This document shows, one piece after another, positions 30,223 through 33,502 of a stretch of 33,502 nt of DNA; the first letter of the stretch is position 1; each line of letters opens with the position of its first letter. The notes beneath the pieces were generated by a model, which made no database searches, had not been told where the DNA came from, and saw only the letters and a list, made by a program, of their open reading frames with translations. The stretch is from Streptomyces sp. G-G2 (GTDB taxonomy: Bacteria; Actinomycetota; Actinomycetes; Streptomycetales; Streptomycetaceae). The DNA is taken from the NCBI RefSeq assembly GCF_030063135.1, contig NZ_JASISO010000066.1:1-33502 (forward strand). Direction: 5' to 3'. The position numbers and the translations under genes are program-made.

Positions 30223-31827
30223 TCAGGCCCGGGTGCGGGCGATCAGTTCGCGCAGGCGGACGGTCTGCGGGTGGTCCGGTCCGTACGCCGTCCAGTGGTC
30301 GGCGTACAGGGCCTCGAACTCGGCCGTCGCGCGGTGGGTATCGCCCGCGGCGGCCAGCCAGTGGGCCTGGTCGTAGCGGATCTCCGACAGCTTCGGGTCG
30401 GTGGCGGCCAGCACCCCGGAGACGGCGTTGCGCAGTTCCAGCAGGTGCTGGGCGGCCGGGCGCGGGTGGCCGGACTCGCCGATGTAGCGGGCGAGGTTGA
30501 GCGCGCACAGGACGGCCAGCTGGTCGTCGGCCCCGAGCACCTGCCGGGCCCGAGCGGCGACCGGAGCGAGCCGCTCGGCCGCGGCGGCGGGCTGCCCGGC
30601 GCGGGCGAGGGCCTGGGCGAGGTGCAGGACCACCAGCCAGATCCCGCGGTGATCGGCGGGCAGGGTGGCGTACGCGAAGGCGAGTACGTCGCCCAGCTGC
30701 CGCACCCGTACTCCGGCCGGGGTCTCCGGGTCTCGTTCGGTGGCCTCCAGCACGGCGTTGCAGCGCGCCTCGACCACCTGGGCGGGATCGGTCGGGAGCC
30801 CCGGGGGCGGACCGGGCGGCGGAGGGACGGACGGGGTGACGACGACGGTGGGGCGCGGCAGGACGGCGACGCTGAGCCCCCGCAGCAGGCCCGCGACCTC
30901 ACGCGCGTCGGCGGGACGTTCGCCGGGGCTCTTGGTGAGCAGCCGGGCGATCAGGTGGTCCACGGCGGGCGGTACCTCCGGGCGCAGGCCGCGGACGGAG
31001 GGGACGGCGGCCCGGCAGTGCAGGTTGACCAGGGTGCCGTAGTCGTCGGGGGCGGAGTAGGGCTGGCGGCCGGTCAGCATCTCGAAGAGCACGCAGCCGA
31101 CGGCGTAGAGGTCGGTGGCCGGGCCGATGGGCTCCTGGAGGAAGCACTCGGGGGCCATGTACTCGGGAGTGCCCACGAGTTGGGCCAGGCCGGTGACTCC
31201 GGCGGCGTAGCCGAGGTTGCCGACGGCCGTGTAGGAGCGGGCGATGCCGAAGTCCAGCAGGACCAGGGTGGACCGGCCCGTCGGGCCGGTGGCGTGGCCG
31301 GTGGCGCCCGTACGTCCGATGCCGCCGGTGGCCGCGGACGGTCCGCCGGGGCCGGGCGCCGCGGCGCGGACCATGATGTTGCTCGGCTTGATGTCCCGGT
31401 GGACCAGGTCCCGGGCGTGTACGGGGACGAGTGCCTCGCACAGTTCGGCGGCCCAGCGCAGGGCGTGGTCGACCGCCAGGCGGCGGCCCCGGGGGAGCGC
31501 GACCCGCAGGGTCTCGCCCTCGATGTACTGGGTGATCAGGTAGAGGTGCCACGAGCCGTCGATCCGGGCCTCGTCCACGTCGTGGACCCGGACGATCCGC
31601 GGGTCGTCTATGGCGGCCAGGATCTTGGCCTCGCGCAGAAAGCGGAGGGCCGGGTGGGTGCCCCGGTCCGTGACGCGGAGGAATTTGGCGACAACCGTGC
31701 GGTCGAGCCGCTGGTCGTGCGCTTTCCAGACCTCCGCCATGCCTCCGTGGAAGCGTTCCAGTAATGCGTACCGGTCCAGAACAAGGCGCCGCATGGGCGC
31801 CGGGCCGGCCCCCCGAATACCCGACAT
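30223..31827 (-). CDS. Hanks-type Ser/Thr protein kinase with TPR-like C-terminus
   Basis: A 534-aa cytosolic kinase. Glycine loop RFHGGMAEVWKA; Lys in VVAKFLR (K48); Glu in FLREAKIL; catalytic loop LVHRDIKPSN (D145); DFG at 192-194 (LLDFGIARS); activation segment ending VGTPEYMAPE. All catalytic residues are present. An insert (PGGPSAATGGIGRTGATG) separates the catalytic loop and DFG. After a Pro-rich linker (SVPPPPGPPPGLP), residues about 340-534 are helical repeats of TPR type (LGDVLAFAYATLPADHRG). There is no transmembrane span, unlike PknB-type receptors. Likely first gene of the operon; it may control the conjugation machinery by phosphorylation. ATG 31827 or 31794 (MRRLVLDRY) are possible starts. 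Confidence 0.93.
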   Translation of the reverse strand: MSGIRGAGPAPMRRLVLDRYALLERFHGGMAEVWKAHDQRLDRTVVAKFLRVTDRGTHPALRFLREAKILAAIDDPRIVRVHDVDEARIDGSWHLYLITQYIEGETLRVALPRGRRLAVDHALRWAAELCEALVPVHARDLVHRDIKPSNIMVRAAAPGPGGPSAATGGIGRTGATGHATGPTGRSTLVLLDFGIARSYTAVGNLGYAAGVTGLAQLVGTPEYMAPECFLQEPIGPATDLYAVGCVLFEMLTGRQPYSAPDDYGTLVNLHCRAAVPSVRGLRPEVPPAVDHLIARLLTKSPGERPADAREVAGLLRGLSVAVLPRPTVVVTPSVPPPPGPPPGLPTDPAQVVEARCNAVLEATERDPETPAGVRVRQLGDVLAFAYATLPADHRGIWLVVLHLAQALARAGQPAAAAERLAPVAARARQVLGADDQLAVLCALNLARYIGESGHPRPAAQHLLELRNAVSGVLAATDPKLSEIRYDQAHWLAAAGDTHRATAEFEALYADHWTAYGPDHPQTVRLRELIARTRA

Positions 31828-31856
31828 GGGACAAGGGTGGCACTCACCCGGTCATC

Positions 31857-31888
31857 GGTTCAGCGTATTTGTGAAACATCTCTGAACC
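31857..31888. promoter_or_regulatory. 7-bp dyad upstream of the kinase operon
   Basis: GGTTCAG (31857-31863) and CTGAACC (31882-31888) are perfect complements with an 18-bp AT-rich spacer. They lie 30-60 bases before the kinase start in the only AT-rich stretch of this end, so they probably overlap the operon promoter as an operator. Confidence 0.4.
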
Positions 31889-31909
31889 TCGCGTGGCTAT
31901 TTCGCGTCT

Positions 31910-33502
31910 CTATTTTGCATCCGCGTAGCACTCCACCACGGCTGTGGTGAAAGGGAAGCGGACCGGGGTCTCCCCGAACGTGATCAGACCCGCCAGATCA
32001 CCCGCCGCCCGGATGGCCTCGGCCACCGTCCGCGCCTCCTCGGCCGGGCAGTGCACGATCACCTCGTCGTGCTGGAAGAACACCAGCTCGGCGCGGAGGG
32101 GTCCGATGGCCCTGCGCAGTGCGGCCAGCATCACCAGGGCCCAGTCGGCGGCGCTGCCCTGCACCACGAAGTTACGGGTGAAGCGGCCCCGGGCCCGGGA
32201 GTCGGAGGAGGCGTAGCCCGGAGTGAAGCCGAGGCCCTCCCGGGCCGGGTCCCGGCCCTCGCCCGCCGCGGCCTCCTGGGGGATGCCCGCCTCGTCCTGG
32301 TCGGCGGCGCCCGCCGCGGGCGGGCAGGTGCGGCCCAGCCAGGTGCGGACCAGGCGGCCCTCCTCGCCCGCGCGGGCGGCGGCGTCGACGTACGCGACGG
32401 CGCGCGGGAAGCGGCGGCGCAGGGCGGCCAGGTTCTTGAGGCCGTCGCCGGAGGTCTGGCCGTACACCGCGCCGAGGACGGCGAGCTTGGCCATCTCGCG
32501 GTCGCCGGAGAACCCCTGGCGGGAGATCGAGGTGTAGAGGTCCTCGGGGCGGCCCGCCACCTCCATCAGTCCGGGGTCGCGGGAGATCGCGGCCAGCACC
32601 CTGGGTTCCATCTGGTCGGCGTCCGCCACGACCAGCCGCCAGCCGGGGTCGGCGACCACCGCCCGCCGGATCACCTTGGGGATCTGCAGGGCGCCGCCGC
32701 CGTTGGTGACCCAGCGGCCGGTGACGGTGCCGCCGGGGATGTACTCGGGGCGGAACCGGCCGTCGTGCACCCAGTCCTGGAGCCAGCCCCAGCCGTGGGC
32801 GGTGTAGATGCGGTACAGCTTCTTGTACTCCAGGAGCGGGGCGACGGCGGGGTGGTCGAGGTCCTGGATCTCCCAGCGGCGGGTGGACGTGAGGCGGATC
32901 CCGGCGCGGGCGAAGCCCCGGATGACGTCCGCGGGGAGGTCGGGGCGGACCGGGTGCCCGAAGGCGGCGGAGATCTGCTCGGCCAGCTCCGCGAGGCGGC
33001 GGGGCGCGCCGCCGCCGCCGTAGCGCTCGCCGAGGAGGTCGGTGAGCAGGGCGCGGTGGACGTCGGCGCGCCAGGGCAGGCCGGACTGGTTCATCTCGGC
33101 GGCGATCAGGAAACCGGCGGACTCGGCGGTGGTGAGCAGGCGCATCCGGTCGGGATGGGCGGTGGCGTCCAGGCGGCGCAACTGGTCGGCGTACACCGCG
33201 TGGAGGGCGTGGGGCGGGCGCGGGGCGGGGCGGGGGTCGAAGAGGGAGGACTGGGTGCCGGGCTCGGCGGCGCGCGGGGGGAGATCGGGCGGGACCGGGG
33301 AGCGGGTGAGGCGGGCCCAGGCGGCGGCCGCGGAGCGGGGTTCGCCGAGGCGGCCCTCGTGGCCGAGGAGGAGGAGTTCGGTGTCCTCGATGTCGTAGCA
33401 GCGCTCGATGGGGACGCCGGCGGCCAGGAGCTGGGGGTAGACGGCGGGGGTGGAGCGCCAGATCCAGCGGGTGGCGGGCGGGGCGGTACGGATCGCTTCC
33501 GC
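31910..33502 (-). CDS. Bifunctional 3'-5' exonuclease/DNA polymerase, Pol I-like (5' end outside window)
   Basis: The frame is open to the right edge, so the start is missing. The visible 530 residues begin AEAIRTAPPATRWIW. They include DIEDTELLLLGHEG and GEPRSAAAAWARL, where an exonuclease-like N-terminus joins. The polymerase part has motif A VVADADQMEPRVLAAIS, motif B REMAKLAVLGAVYGQTS (Lys and Tyr for dNTP binding) and motif C VFFQHDEVIVHCP (HDE). All family A catalytic residues are present, so it should be an active polymerase. It differs from the housekeeping PolA in lacking a 5'-3' nuclease region in the visible part. Such an extra Pol I-like protein is widespread in Streptomyces and probably acts in repair. 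It is transcribed toward the kinase operon on the same strand. Confidence 0.9.
   Translation of the reverse strand, partial: AEAIRTAPPATRWIWRSTPAVYPQLLAAGVPIERCYDIEDTELLLLGHEGRLGEPRSAAAAWARLTRSPVPPDLPPRAAEPGTQSSLFDPRPAPRPPHALHAVYADQLRRLDATAHPDRMRLLTTAESAGFLIAAEMNQSGLPWRADVHRALLTDLLGERYGGGGAPRRLAELAEQISAAFGHPVRPDLPADVIRGFARAGIRLTSTRRWEIQDLDHPAVAPLLEYKKLYRIYTAHGWGWLQDWVHDGRFRPEYIPGGTVTGRWVTNGGGALQIPKVIRRAVVADPGWRLVVADADQMEPRVLAAISRDPGLMEVAGRPEDLYTSISRQGFSGDREMAKLAVLGAVYGQTSGDGLKNLAALRRRFPRAVAYVDAAARAGEEGRLVRTWLGRTCPPAAGAADQDEAGIPQEAAAGEGRDPAREGLGFTPGYASSDSRARGRFTRNFVVQGSAADWALVMLAALRRAIGPLRAELVFFQHDEVIVHCPAEEARTVAEAIRAAGDLAGLITFGETPVRFPFTTAVVECYADAK

Noticed and set aside
30199..31764. A 521-codon plus-strand frame opposite the kinase gene
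   Set aside because: Gly/Val/Gln-rich composition typical of an antisense shadow; the minus strand carries full kinase motifs.
26806..31827. Type II CBASS
   Set aside because: E1, E2 and JAMM are present, but there is no CD-NTase gene or recognisable CBASS effector in the window, and the domain fusion differs from Cap2/Cap3.

Overview
The window has the very high GC content, GTG/TTG starts and third-position G/C bias of a streptomycete or close actinomycete. Many protein features fit this: an XRE regulator with a TPR-like tail, a leaderless NUDIX gene, a Pol I-like DNA polymerase and a degenerate AICE-type integrase. It reads as an accreted genomic island (about 1-24.6 kb) joined to ordinary chromosome (about 25.2-33.5 kb). 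The joint is marked by the 3' half of a tRNA-Thr(CGU) gene, which is an integration scar.

Left part (1-9.3 kb). It opens with the end of an IS982-like transposase and a relaxase tail remnant, then a small hypothetical gene. A complete valyl-tRNA synthetase gene follows, without its usual streptomycete neighbour folC and ending at an 18-bp perfect terminator hairpin. Facing it is a three-gene minus-strand unit: a Gfo/Idh/MocA-like oxidoreductase, a SAM methyltransferase and a GT2 glycosyltransferase. Divergent from it are an XRE regulator and a NUDIX hydrolase, with dyads in the shared intergenic region. A frameshifted HD-domain remnant comes next.

Defence module (9.6-21.7 kb). Four plus-strand genes are translationally or closely linked: a MORC/MutL-type GHKL ATPase, a Z1-domain superfamily II helicase-like ATPase, a PD-(D/E)XK protein and an AIPR-family protein. 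They face a convergent C5-cytosine methyltransferase whose C-terminus carries an endonuclease III-like domain with a complete C-x6-C-x2-C-x5-C iron-sulfur motif. The likely reading is a multi-subunit restriction-modification system: methylation protects self, and the ATPase/helicase/nuclease set attacks unmodified DNA. Behind the methyltransferase lies an unrecognised 659-residue helical protein with an HEPN-like R-x4-H motif.

Island edge (21.6-25.2 kb). An IS3 element and a zinc-ribbon/PD-(D/E)XK-like gene lie between two diverged copies of a 133-bp block. The second copy runs straight into the tRNA-Thr 3' half and its terminator. A multiply frameshifted tyrosine integrase lies just beyond.

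Chromosomal side (25.4-33.5 kb). Here are a small membrane protein, a secreted cysteine-rich protein and a GNAT acetyltransferase. They are followed by a minus-strand operon of a Ser/Thr kinase, an E2-like protein, a JAMM protease fused to an E1-like adenylyltransferase, and a membrane protein. This looks like a bacterial ubiquitin-like conjugation/deconjugation system with no ubiquitin-like modifier visible nearby. The window ends inside a Pol I-like polymerase gene.
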